A DNA stretch of 64,000 nt from Trichobilharzia regenti (Eukaryota > Platyhelminthes > Trematoda > Strigeidida > Schistosomatidae): the NCBI GenBank assembly GCA_944472135.2, contig OX235270.1, positions 47,802,352-47,866,351 of the forward strand, given 5' to 3'. The stretch's first letter is position 1. Each line of letters begins with the position of its first letter. Under the pieces are notes generated by a model that saw only the letters and a program-made list of their open reading frames with translations, was not told the origin of the DNA and searched no databases. Positions 26,061 through 35,960 of the stretch are shown here, piece by piece. The position numbers were made by a program, and so were the translations under genes.

Positions 26061-26065
26061 TATAG
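23939..26065 (+). pseudogene. CR1-type ORF2: endonuclease plus truncated reverse transcriptase
   Basis: A 708-codon open frame. Residues about 145-370 form an AP-type endonuclease: LINARSVLNK, VIVITESWCHSD, CGDFNLPEINW, VLDLIFCH and GSDHKTV, with the catalytic N, E, D and SDH signatures present. This domain nicks target DNA to prime reverse transcription. RT follows from about 560 (SSKGFGTDGISSYFYK, IMPKHKSGSKTEVSNYRPIN, ISPNQHGFLKSRSC) and then stops. The palm with the FADD-type active site is missing, so no polymerase activity is possible. An upstream Asn/Ser-rich frame (23568-24035) overlaps in another register and may be the original N-terminus, implying one frameshift near 24000. Confidence 0.85.
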
Positions 26066-26662
26066 GCAAAATATAGTATTTAAGCTTATACATTAAATGG
26101 ACCTATAACTTCGGAGGCACTCAGATAGGAACTAGAACTACTATAGTTTGCAAACTCTTGTATTTATATATGCTTCATGTACATTATTAACGGAATTTCA
26201 TGATTCACCTTATCGCAATAACCGTATGGGTTGCCATCTCCAGTGAACAGATGATCGTATTTATTAATTAACTCTGTCATATTGTATACCGTCGACAGCT
26301 TCACCGCTGCTATCTCGCTGGTCTCATACATGTTGATATGCTCGTATTTCGTGATCACAACGTTCGCTTGCGTGTCGATTATTGCACCAATCTCCCGCAG
26401 AAAATTCGCTCCTAATGTCGTTCGCTGTAGTTCGGGTACAACAATGAAAGGAGACGTCGCCTCGCAGCCACCAACAACGACCGTACAGTTCGATCTACCC
26501 GTGATACGCAACACATGCCCGCCTACTGTTTTTACTGCCAATGAACACGGACTAACACTCTTACATAAGTTCTTATGTATTAACGACACGGCCGCCCCTG
26601 TATCTACTAAACATACTACTTCTCGATTATTCACTCGCAACTTCGAATACACAGCCCCTTTC
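26060..26662 (-). repeat. Direct repeat 2 of about 600 bp (gypsy protease region)
   Basis: Second copy of the segment at 21755-22354. Here it is continuous with the rest of the gypsy gag/protease gene up to 27472, so this is the original and 21755-22354 the duplicate. At its lower end CR1 sequence is joined directly to it. Confidence 0.85.
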
Positions 26663-27412
26663 TCAATAGCCCCCATTAAATCTAGTTTCATAGGAGAGAA
26701 AGAACACGTATTATACCGTCTGAAACGTTTTCTTTTTCGCCTTTCTGGGCAGTACCTCTTCGAGTGTCCCGGCTTACCGCATTCAAAACATCGGTCTTTT
26801 CTATCACCCAACTTTAACGCCGCCACTTCCCGCTGCAACGCTTCAATTTTCTGCTCATATTCGTTTGGTTTTGGTTGCTCTGTAGCGGCTACAGTTGTGC
26901 TCAGCAGCTGTCTGGTCACCTTCTCCAGCTCAATAATATCCATTGGCTGCATTGCGTCAACCAGTTGTAATCACTGAGAAATGTGGTCTGGGACACTCGA
27001 TGAACTTGGAAGACAGTAACTGCGCTTCCGATTTCTCATCCAAAGTGGGAAGCGCACGTCGAAGTAGACTCGTCAATTTCACCGCCAATACTAACGGGTC
27101 TCCATCAGGTCCCAACTTCGTTGACCGGAACTGCTGCATTGCTAGCTGTCTGTCTGTTGGGCTGTCAAACTCTGACACCAATCGTTCAACCAATTTCTTC
27201 CAAGACGCTGTACCATTTGACCTGTCTACGCTGTCATATGCCGTCTTCTATCGGCCTCTCAACAGCGTCCCCAGGACGACTGCCTTCATCACCTGCTCCT
27301 TGACACCCACAAGCTTAGCGATGGCTTCGAAGTCACGTATGAAGCTCTGTATGTCTCCTTCTTCAAACGCAGTTAGCCATGGGATCTTCATTCGTTTTGG
27401 AGGCAGCGACAC
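26164..27412 (-). pseudogene. Ty3/gypsy gag-protease (family G3), left-arm copy
   Basis: Mirror of 49409-50657. The gag frame starts at ATG 27392 (KIPWLTAFEEGDIQSFIRDF), is broken by a TAG at about 27248, and continues to about 26957. A 262-codon frame (26952-26164) then carries a CCHC knuckle (CFECGKPGHSKRYC) and the retropepsin motif CLVDTGAAVSLIHKN. It ends at a premature stop after NHEIPLIMYMKHI. RT and everything 3' are missing from this copy. Confidence 0.8.
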
Positions 27413-27417
27413 CAAAT

Positions 27418-27722
27418 GAAACAACAGAAGACAAGGGCCGGCAACAGATCCTTTTATTACGGAAATCAGCACGTATTCATATATATTTCATGTACATTAT
27501 TATGGCTTATTCAAGTAGACAAACGCAGTCTTCTGATTGGTTGTTTCGGGTTTCCTCGGAAAGTGGAGCCATCTATCTGCGAGTGATATTTGCCCACGTT
27601 AAGTCTGCTGTGATTGGTTGTTGAATCAGCCTTGTACATATTTTCTCACGCTCAATATTACTGACCTAGACATTGACGTAGAATAATGTCTACCAATTGG
27701 CTAGAAGCGTGCTCTCACCACA
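27418..27722 (-). repeat. 5' LTR of gypsy G3, left-arm copy
   Basis: Complement of the LTR at 49099-49404, starting TGTGGTGAGAGC on the minus strand. It lies directly upstream of the gag gene in the same orientation. Unlike the 3' LTR at 54.1-54.8 kb it is not interrupted by a solo BEL LTR. Confidence 0.8.
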
Positions 27723-27809
27723 TAAGTCTCGGTAAAATGGTGCTACAACTCCTAAAGAAAATGGCATTCAAAATAGCAGAAGTAAGCTGTCTTTCCAAGA
27801 AATAAGTAT

Positions 27810-28185
27810 AGACCACCTAATATCACCTCATTTATGCGTATCTAGCCGTTTAACTGCTCCTATGGTTTTAGTTACATTGAGCGTACTATTACGGAGGTTC
27901 ATCATCGGATTTCTCAACATAGTCCTGCATGGCTAAGCAAGGAACAAATAACACCTGTTCCTAGCTCTGCTTTAACATACCTTGTAGCTAGTAAGAATAA
28001 AGTTGATATGAAGAAAGCACTTAAAATTAGTTATCGTATTCCCACCAACATTAGTTTTGCTTCATGAGTTAGTCTTTTGCATACAACCGAAGCCATCACA
28101 ATCCAATTGAAGAAGCCAGACTTGTGTGTTCAGAAGAAATTCGCGCAGCCACTCTCCTTGCCTTGGCATCACTACATAAATGAAG
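27810..28185 (+). pseudogene. Penelope-like element GIY-YIG tail (left-arm copy)
   Basis: Across two frames this reads YIERTITEVHHRISQHSPAW, ALTYLVASKNKVDMKKALKI, SYRIPTNISF and LHTTEAITIQLKKPDLCVQK. These are the hallmarks of the GIY-YIG endonuclease end of a Penelope-like element, with the YIG motif changed to YIE. There is a frame break near 28065 and no RT. The mirrored copy lies at 48636-49011 on the minus strand. Confidence 0.65.
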
Positions 28186-28544
28186 ACTATACAAGTTATA
28201 ACTGTCATTATTACTTTTTTATTCTGACTACTTCATCTTTGCTTGCTTATTACTCAACGAAAAAGTTCATAACTGCGTAAAATATATAAATTCATACAAC
28301 AAAAGTAAAGCAATATTCAATAATACAATGGCAAATATTCAATTGAATATGCTTGTTAACAAGCATAAGTAAAATGAGTTTCTGTAAGCGTATGACATGA
28401 GTACATGAGTTACTTTTATAAGCGTATAGTTAGGCTTAATATAGGGGTGCTACAATGGTATCAATTCGCAATCACCAGATAACAGGAAATCGAAAAACAG
28501 CACGGAGAAGGATGCACTTAGAAATTTGTATTTGGCAGAACTAA

Positions 28545-28700
28545 TTACCTCGCTGAGCCAGAAATAACGCTGGCAAAGAGGGAAGGTTGAGCATGAGGCT
28601 AGCAACCCCATCCTGTGAAATTAAACACTGCTACAGAAACTTCAAGACACTAGCTTGAGGCCCTATATTCCACTGGAAACGTGAAGGGAAAAAATGTGAT
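28545..28700 (+). mobile_element. SINE body, left-arm copy
   Basis: Shares GAAGGTTGAGCATGAGGCTA and AGCAACCCCATCC with the full-length SINE at 10439. The tRNA-like head is degraded. Confidence 0.55.
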
Positions 28701-30740
28701 TCATATTATAAGTATTATCAAACAACTGTAAGCATTTAGACAATACAGTAATAGAAATTGCCTATCACCATATCCGCCACATGTCCAATGTTTCCTTGTA
28801 TGTTTACAATGATATTTTGGTTTGCCTGCAAGTCTCTGCGATCTTCTTACTGATTCTGAGATACTGTTTCTACCAATATCGTCTGGGCCTATTTCTGAAT
28901 TATCTACAAAATCAGGATTCGTAGCGGAATCATTAAAATTATAATCTGAAAGACCTACTTCATTTATTTTCACTTGATCCACGTGTTTGTTGTGAATTGA
29001 ATGATTTTCAATGTCCAATCTCTTCACCATTCAATTTCCCATTTTTTGTTGAATGATTCCAACTGAAGGTCTATAGTCATTCTCTCCATAATGATGTACA
29101 TTAGAAGTCATGGACATCAGAGGCGGTTGGAGAATTCAAGATGTGGGTAGCTTAGCAGTACTTTCATGAGTATTGATACGCTCCGTATTGCGATATTGAG
29201 GTAGAAATTTATCTACACACCCCTCTAGCTCATCAATATTCCTAGGACTCATTGATGCTACGACACTTCAATGTTCGTACAACATTTTCCACCGACCTGT
29301 TAGACTGAGTATGACGTGGTGCTGTGTACAGGTGACGACAACCCATACGTTTAAGCCAACCATTGAATTTCCTCTCGGTAATTGAGACATTCGGAATTTC
29401 TTCTCAGCTAAAAATCTTCCTCAAAGCCGTGTGTGAATTTTGCTTTAGGACTGCACGTAATTATGACTTCTGGACACCTAGCATAAGAATCCACAATAAC
29501 TAAAACAGTATGAATTTGAGAATCAGGGCCACGGTAATCCACATCCACAAAGGAATCCATCGGGATGGGCTGGAATCTCCTCTCTCCGCTTATGAAAGTC
29601 CGGAAATCTTGGTTCACACTGAATACTCCAACCTCTTTTCGCTGCATTTATAATGCTTCAGTTATATGTCCGACTATCGTATATAAGTTGAACTCTATCT
29701 ACAGGTAGCGGCCGAGCTAACAAACAATCAGTGTCAATAGGAGAATTTTCAAATAATTAGTGACGAGATAAAAAGTCTGCATGAGATATATCCTTAGCCG
29801 ATCTATGTTCAGGGGTGTAATCATATGCACTTAGTTCTAGAGTACATCTTTGAACCACGGCAGCAGGTGATATATTCAAAGATTTTTCTGGATTTTAGAT
29901 GAATTTGAAAGCCTGATGATCAGTAACCATGTGAAGCTTAGTACCAAAGAGCTACTTGTGCAAGTGTCTTATCGCTCATACAGCTGGTATAGCCTCTTTC
30001 TGGGTTTATGAATACTCTTCTTCACTCTCACTTAGGCGTCGCGAAATACAAATAACAAGTTGTCCATTTCGCTTAAGTACTGCATCTGTACCCATAACAG
30101 AAGCATGTTTAGTGAGGACAAGCTCGTCTTTCGTTGAGATAGGTCTTAAGAAGGCTTGTCTACTAAGAAACTCCAAAGTTCTTCGCAAGATATCCTCATG
30201 TTGTTGTTCCTGCTGGAGATAATATCAAAAAGTGGAGATATCAGTTGAGTGGAAATGGGAATGAGTCTGGAGTAAAACTGAAGGGAACCAATCCATGGTC
30301 TCAGAGACGACATACTATTAGGTGAAGGTTCTTGAATTAGAGATTGTTTGTGCACTAGAAGCTTTGTCAAAAGGAATCTGCAAACAAATATCTTTGAGAT
30401 CCATTTTGGAAAGGTATTTTGAGCCACGTAGCTTGTACAGAATGTCGTCAGTTTCTGGCGTAGTGTAGCTTTGCTGTAGTAAGCGACTAATGTGTGTAAG
30501 ACAGTAGTCACCACAAATTCTTGGTGTTTTCTCATCAGGCTTTGTTGGCGTCACAATGGGAGTAGCTTAATTCGAAGATTCAACTGGTATAAGTATCGTC
30601 TGTCAAAAAACTTGCTTGACTCCTTCTTAACTGTATGTCGAAAACCGTATGCAATCAATTAACGCTTTAGAAAGAGAGGATCACCCTCCATTTCAAGATG
30701 GATGGGCTGAACTTTGATGCCACCAACACAGCTTGGACAT
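28701..30740 (-). pseudogene. Decayed Ty3/gypsy pol (family G2), copy 1
   Basis: Minus strand, in order from 30740: a pre-RT region (PIHLEMEGDPLFLKR), RT fingers (PTKPDEKTPRICGDYCLTHI, LSKMDLKDICLQIPFDK), RNase H-like pieces (GTDAVLKRNGQLVICISRRL), an integrase core start (MDSFVDVDYRGPDSQ) and the tail SVRRSQRLAGKPKYHCKH. The palm segment with the catalytic YVDD box is absent: the frame jumps from the fingers to the connection domain (SLQFYSRLIPISTQLISPLF). Many stops break the rest. The same tail ends the gag-only element at 55.65-57.85 kb, so both belong to one family. Confidence 0.75.
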
Positions 30741-30757
30741 TGAAAAACTAATTCTCT

Positions 30758-31490
30758 TATAGCGATATATAATTCCCCAAAATTAGTGACCATAGGAATG
30801 GAGTATGTCTAAGAGAAGAATTACATCGTGACCATAAGAATCATCAGTGAAAATTGGATACTGACCTTTAGAGTTTAAGTCGACTTGTTGAGCTGAAGGC
30901 TTTCGGTCGAGCATCCCCGCCATTTGGTACTCCGTCGTGTCACTGTCGTGCACGATAACTAGCCAGCTTAGCTTCCGCTTCAATCCGCGATTTGGTTCCG
31001 AAATATACCTCGTAATTTGGACAATCAGCTGTAGTCTTTTGCTTTGCCTTTGGTACACGAGAATCAAACAAGTTAGAAGTTGCTGGCATAAGATCTTGCG
31101 TCAATATACCCAGTACTGTTCGCGAACGTCTATACCATCAACCGCTAAACTGGTGAGCGCAACCGCGAACTTCATCTACGCAGATAACCCCGGTGAGTTC
31201 GTTCCTTTTTATCTTTGTTCTTGCACTGTATTTTATTCGACATACTTTTCGTCATGAGTGATTCTAGTCCCAAGGTCATTCGTATTCGCTCAACTGCTAA
31301 AACCACTCACCTCGTACCATACTGGCCAGATGATGCTGAGTCTGATTTTTGTGAACATGGGATAACCGATCAACATTCACAGTTCCTCGCAGTTATTCAC
31401 GCCCTACCACGGGAATTCAGCAAGTGCGTAACTTTGCAGATGTCGAGTCCCGAGGTAAGTAACTAGTACGACTCGCTCAAAGCATCCCTC
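30758..31490 (+). pseudogene. Boudicca-type LTR, leader and gag start (copy ii, sense on plus)
   Basis: LTR at 30758-31150, a putative primer site (TGGTGAGCGCAACCGCG) and a gag start at 31254 (MSDSSPKVIRIRSTAKTTHL). Sequence ends abruptly near 31490, where it meets the 3' LTR of a Boudicca element in the opposite orientation. Compared with 35.69-36.42 kb, this copy keeps 7 nt near 31461-31487 that are missing there (it still reads YDSLKASL), but it has its own TAG just upstream. Confidence 0.7.
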
Positions 31491-32089
31491 CAATGTTCAC
31501 TGTTGATTCTTATGGTCACGATCTTATTCTTCTCTAAGACAATCTATTTCTATGGTTAATAATTTTGGGGAATTATTTACCGCTACACCTCACTTCTCCC
31601 TAGTGGGATTGTGAAAACCCTAAGACAGAACCAGCCAGAAGCAAAATACCTCGATGGTTCCCTTTCGGGTGAAGAAATATTCCAAGCGGCTTGGTGGCGT
31701 GCCTTACTGGTTTGTCTGCCAATGCTAATAGGGTGTCTGTATATCGCTTCCTCGATGGTGTTCGTTGGATCCCGTGCTTCGTTCGTTTCTTGTCCAGCGA
31801 CCGTCGCACCTGGAAAAGAAAACAGGAGCGCTAAGAGCCTTGTTGAGGAAAATGCGCCAAATCGGCATTTGTTTAAAAATTATGTGCATCCAGCATACAG
31901 TAAAATAATGCAAAATTTAAAACATCGAAAAGATAAACATTTAAATTTTGTAGTGCATGCAAACTGTACGGTTAGAAAAAATTGTTCCACTTGTGTTTGG
32001 TGATGCTATATCAGAAAAATTGATGTCTGAAAAGAAACAAAAATAACTAGTACCACAAATGGATGGGTTGTATGAATCACACGACTTCG

Positions 32090-33445
32090 TTATGTTGTAT
32101 AAGTGTGAAGATATTCTGGGAACCTTATGGTACGTCCAGAACGGGTTTCCTTAGGGGGTTCGACGGAAGATTCGGTAGCTGTCGCCGTGTTAGTGACTTC
32201 ATCGAGGTCTAAACGATCTTCGGTTACTTGTGGATTATGGGGTACGCTTAGCTCTATGGTAATAGGATTACCTTCCAAGTAAGCCGGTTTCAGACGGTCA
32301 TTGCTGACGGTGTCCTCGCGGCCATTTTTGTCCAAGACAAAGAATTTATCCGAACGTTTAATTACTTTATAAGGTCCGTCGTATGGAGGTTCCAGAGGTC
32401 TATGCATAGAGTTTCGACGAACAAATACACGTTAAGAACTTTTTAAACACGTATGAACGAAAACATCAATAGACTGTGGACAAAGGGGAGCAGGTTTAAC
32501 TGATCGCATTGTGTTTTTAAGCCTGCTGATGTATGAAGCGTGATCTACCACTGGTGGGAAGCTCGAGGGAGAAACAAATTCACCAGGCAGTCGCAGTGTC
32601 GTGCCATATACTAGCTCGGCGCTAGTACAACCAGCATCGGTTTTCAGGGCGTTTCGTACCCCTAGGAGAACTAACGGCAAGGATTCAGTCCAATGGGTGG
32701 TGTTTGCAGCTGACAGACCAGCTTTTAGCTGTCTGTGTAGACGTTCGACCATACCATTAGCTTGAGGATGGTAGGCTGTTGTTCGAAAACGCATGCAACC
32801 TATGATTTTAGTCAGGGCGAAGAATAAGCCACTTTCGAATTGCCGCCCGCGATCAGTCGTTATGGAAGATGGGCATCCAAAGTTAGCGATCCATCTTTCT
32901 ACAAAGACGTGTCCGACTGTTTCATCAAATACGTCCTTGATTAGTACTGCTTCCGGCCATCGTGTAAATCGATCAATGGAAGTTAAAATGTAGGTGTATC
33001 CATGGGATTCAGGAAGGAGTCCAACCAAATCTATATGGACGTGTTCGAAACGAGTGTCAGGGAGAAGAATGGTGCCAAGTGGGCTTTGGGTGTGTCTTAT
33101 CACCTTGCACTTTTGACAAGCTAAGCACGTGTGTGCCCATTCCCTTACTTCTTTATTAATACCAGGCCAACAAAACCGACTAGTTACGAGCTTGACAGTA
33201 GTTCGAATACCTGGGTGAGATAAGCCATGCAACGTATTGAAGACGTTACGGCGATAACTTTTAGGCACGATGGGGTGAGGAGTACTCGTGGAAATGTCGC
33301 ATAGAATAGTATCTCTTCCCATACCTAAGGGTTTCTCAGCTAATTGTAGAGTCGTTTTCGACAACTCATGTTGAAGTTCGGTATCTTCTTTTGAAGACGA
33401 GCCAGTTTTACAGGGTCTATGCTGTCGATTTGGGTGAGGGAACAA
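32090..33445 (-). pseudogene. Boudicca-type integrase
   Basis: A 337-codon frame (33445-32432) plus a C-terminal frame (32407-32090). It shows a His/Cys zinc domain (GLSHPGIRTTVKLVTSRFCW, then CLACQKC), and a catalytic D-D-E triad in HIDLVG, ITTDRGRQFES and GMVERLHR. After a stop the GPY/F-type C-terminal module follows (PPYDGPYKVIKRSDKFFVLD). Integrase inserts element cDNA into chromosomes. The catalytic core looks intact, but it is cut off from protease and RT by frameshifts and from its C-terminus by a stop near 32432. Confidence 0.85.
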
Positions 33446-34834
33446 ACGCGCGACAAGGCATCTGCAACAGTGTTGTTTACTCCGGAAACATGGCGAATAT
33501 CTGATGTAAACTGTGAAACGTAATGCAGTTGTTGTGATTCCCTGGGTGAATACTTATCTGAAGGTGAGTTCAGAGAGTACGTCAGAGGTTTGTGATCAGT
33601 AAAAACTATGAATTCACGACCCTCTACCGAATGTCGAAAATGTCGTATAGCACAGTACATAGCCAGAAGTTCTCTGCCGAATGTGCTGTACTTGATTTCA
33701 GCTAATTGAAGGCGCCTGGAGAAAACGGTAAGTGGTTGCCACTCTTTGTTAACTAGCTGTTGTAGAACTGCGCCGATTGCAGTGTTTGATGCATCAACCG
33801 AGATACTTAACGGTGCCGTTGGATCCTGATACATCAGAAGTGTGGCATTCGCAATAGCTTTTTTAACCTGGGTAAAAGCATTTCGAGCAGACGCGTCAAG
33901 TTCTATGGACTTGTTATTCCCTCGAAGGAGGTCTGTCAATGGCTGAACCAGAGAGGCACAGTTGGGAATAAAGCGTCGATAATAACTTACTAAGCCATTA
34001 AAAGTGTGAAGAATTTTCACCGTCTGTGGCTCTGGAAAGTTCAGTATAGCCTCGACCTTAGTAGCCAGTGGGCGAATGCCCTTGCAGTCAATAGTGTGAC
34101 CCAGGAAGTCGAGTGAGTCAACACCGATTCGACACTTTTGAATATTGATGGTAACACCATGTTGGCGTAACCCTTCAAATGCCAAGTCCAAATGTCTAAA
34201 GTGAGTATCCTTGTTTGGACTGGCAATGAGGCAGTCGTTTAAGTATGCGTAAAAAAAGTCCAAAAGGCTAATGATAGCCGTTTTCGGAATATCTTCTTTT
34301 GCAATAGGGATTTGGTTATACGCTTTGACCAAGTCTATTTTAGAGAATATAGCCGCGGCATATAATGTTGCTGTTAAGTCGTGTATATGAGGCATTGGGT
34401 GGCATTCAGGGGTTGTTTTGGCATTCACTCTCCGGTAATCCCCGATGGGTCACCAATCATTGCTATCCTTTTTCGGTTACCATATGAAGTGGGAATTCTC
34501 ATGGTCTCTTCGAAGGTCGAATGATGCCAGGGGTGAGCATATGGTTGAACTCATTCCTGGCGATTCTCAGTTTGTCAGGAGCCAGTCGTCGAAGTCTAGA
34601 TGTTACGGGCTGTCCTGAGGTAATGATGTGGTGCATAACATTGCTGGTTATGCACGGTAGGTCGTTCGACGGGCAATTTAGTTCCGGATATTTGTCAATA
34701 ACAGGTTGAAAAGTTGGATCAAGGATTGCCTTTATCTTAACGAGTGACAAGCTGGGGCCTATGTAGGTGATGCCTTTGATAGACAGACTGGTAGTACTGT
34801 CAATCAGTCGTCTTCCACGGACGTCTACGAGCAA
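33340..34834 (-). pseudogene. Boudicca-type reverse transcriptase/RNase H with palm deletion
   Basis: The N-terminal part is in one frame (34834-34499: RLRRLAPDKLRIARNEFNHM), the rest in another (34428-33340). Motif A region reads FSKIDLVKAYNQIPIAKEDI. Then, instead of the roughly 30 residues with the conserved PFGL motif, the frame jumps to FFYAYLNDCLIAS, and the catalytic YxDD box reads YLND. Connection and RNase H follow (FLGHTIDCKGIRP, SISVDASNTAIGAVLQQLVN, FIVFTDHKPLTYSL, VADALSRV). This cannot be an active polymerase. Confidence 0.85.
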
Positions 34835-35106
34835 ATCGTGATGATTAAGTAGGTCCGTGCCATGATGGGCATCGTGACGTCAGCGAGAAGGAAAATCCAC
34901 CGAATAGGTTTGCGTAAACCTACGTTCAGGTAGACGTATTTCCTACCAAATGTTGCGATTGGTTTTCCATTTGCAGCATGTAAGTTGAAGGTAGGTTCCT
35001 TCTGTCGATCTGCTGCTGTAGCAGGAAGGACTCTGACTTCGGCGCCTGTGTCGACTAAATATCGAGTCTGGCTTATCATGGTTGTAAAGCAGGCGGCTAG
35101 TGCCAC
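34825..35106 (-). pseudogene. Boudicca-type aspartic protease
   Basis: A short frame with a retropepsin motif, RYLVDTGAEVRVLPA, and downstream ATFGRKYVYLNVGLRKPIRW. It is in a different frame from the gag before it and from the RT after it. The active-site DTG is intact. Confidence 0.75.
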
Positions 35107-35121
35107 CGGCGACGTTTGCTG

Positions 35122-35960
35122 CTAACGCGTGCCGGCGGGACAGTTTCCCACAGACTTTGAGACATTACTGAAGATACAAGGCTTACGGCAGTATTTCGCC
35201 TCTTGGCCATAGGTGTTGTGGTGCCAGCACCAGTCGGGGTTTTTCAGTGAACGTGGTTCGGACTTAGATCGAGTACGTGAGTTTCGCCGTTGAGGTGATT
35301 TAGGACGACAGTCGGTGGAGTTAGAAGGCATGTTTGACCTAAACATCTGCTGGATGGAGTTGCGCAACTCTATCACTGCAGTATCCTTACTCGAAGTCTG
35401 CTTAGTCATCGAGCATATTTCAGGAAGTGACCGTTTAGTTATTTCTAGAATCTCATCTGCAGGAATAGCCAGGTCATCTATAATAACATTCTGAAGTGCC
35501 ACAAGTACAGTCTGCACGGACTGGGGCAGCTTGGATAAGAAGAGTTCTCTGAAAAGTCCTTCATCGAACTGACTTTGGCCAATAAACTCTCTCATTCTTG
35601 TCACCATGCTCAAGGCAAACTGATCCCCAAACTCGATGTCCCGAAATAATTCGGCCAGACGATGTCGATCCGTGAAAACCATTCTCCTCAGGAGGGATGT
35701 TTGGGCAAGGAGTTACTTACCTCGGGACTCGACATCTGCAAAGTTACGCACTTGCTGAATTCCCGTGGTAGGGCGTGAATAACTGCGAGGAACTGTGAAT
35801 GTTGATCGGTTATCCCATGTTCACAAAAATCAGACTCAGCATCATCTGGCCAGTATGGTACGAGGTGAGTGGTTTTAGCAGTTGAGCGAATACGAATGAC
35901 CTTGGGACTAGAATCACTCATGACGAAAAGTATGTCGAATAAAATACAGTGCAAGAACAA
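35122..35960 (-). pseudogene. Boudicca-type gag
   Basis: The N-terminal frame (35960-35688) begins MSDSSPKVIRIRSTAKTTHL and contains LVPYWPDDAESDF and FLAVIHALPREFSK. The second frame (35682-35122) continues FTDRHRLAELFRDIEFGDQ and ends with the clade-specific finger CWHHNTYGQEAKYCRKPC. A 7-nt loss near 35700 relative to the copy at 31.47 kb splits the gene. Gag packages element RNA. Confidence 0.8.

Larger units (their letters stand above)
19862..32871. repeat. Left arm of a large inverted duplication (mirror of 43950-52655)
   Basis: Features in this arm recur in reverse orientation in the right arm at constant coordinate sums. The sum is 72517 for 19884-21860 and 76821 for 26164-32871, the shift being a 4.3-kb insertion that exists only in the left arm (about 22355-26660). 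Identity is near complete. One of the few differences I see is TAAACAT (complement of 30111-30117) against TATACAT in the right copies. Ends are abrupt: at about 19862/52655 inside a CR1 fragment, and at 32871/43950 inside a Boudicca integrase gene. Confidence 0.9.

Noticed and set aside
21755..26662. 600-bp repeats as a target-site duplication of the CR1 element
   Set aside because: Far too long for target-primed insertion, and the element is truncated at its 3' end. A rearrangement or assembly origin fits better.
31611..32003. 130-codon frame opposite the Boudicca 3' UTR (also at 44818-45210)
   Set aside because: No domain or homology that I recognise. It is antisense to the element's 3' untranslated region and duplicated only because the arm is duplicated.
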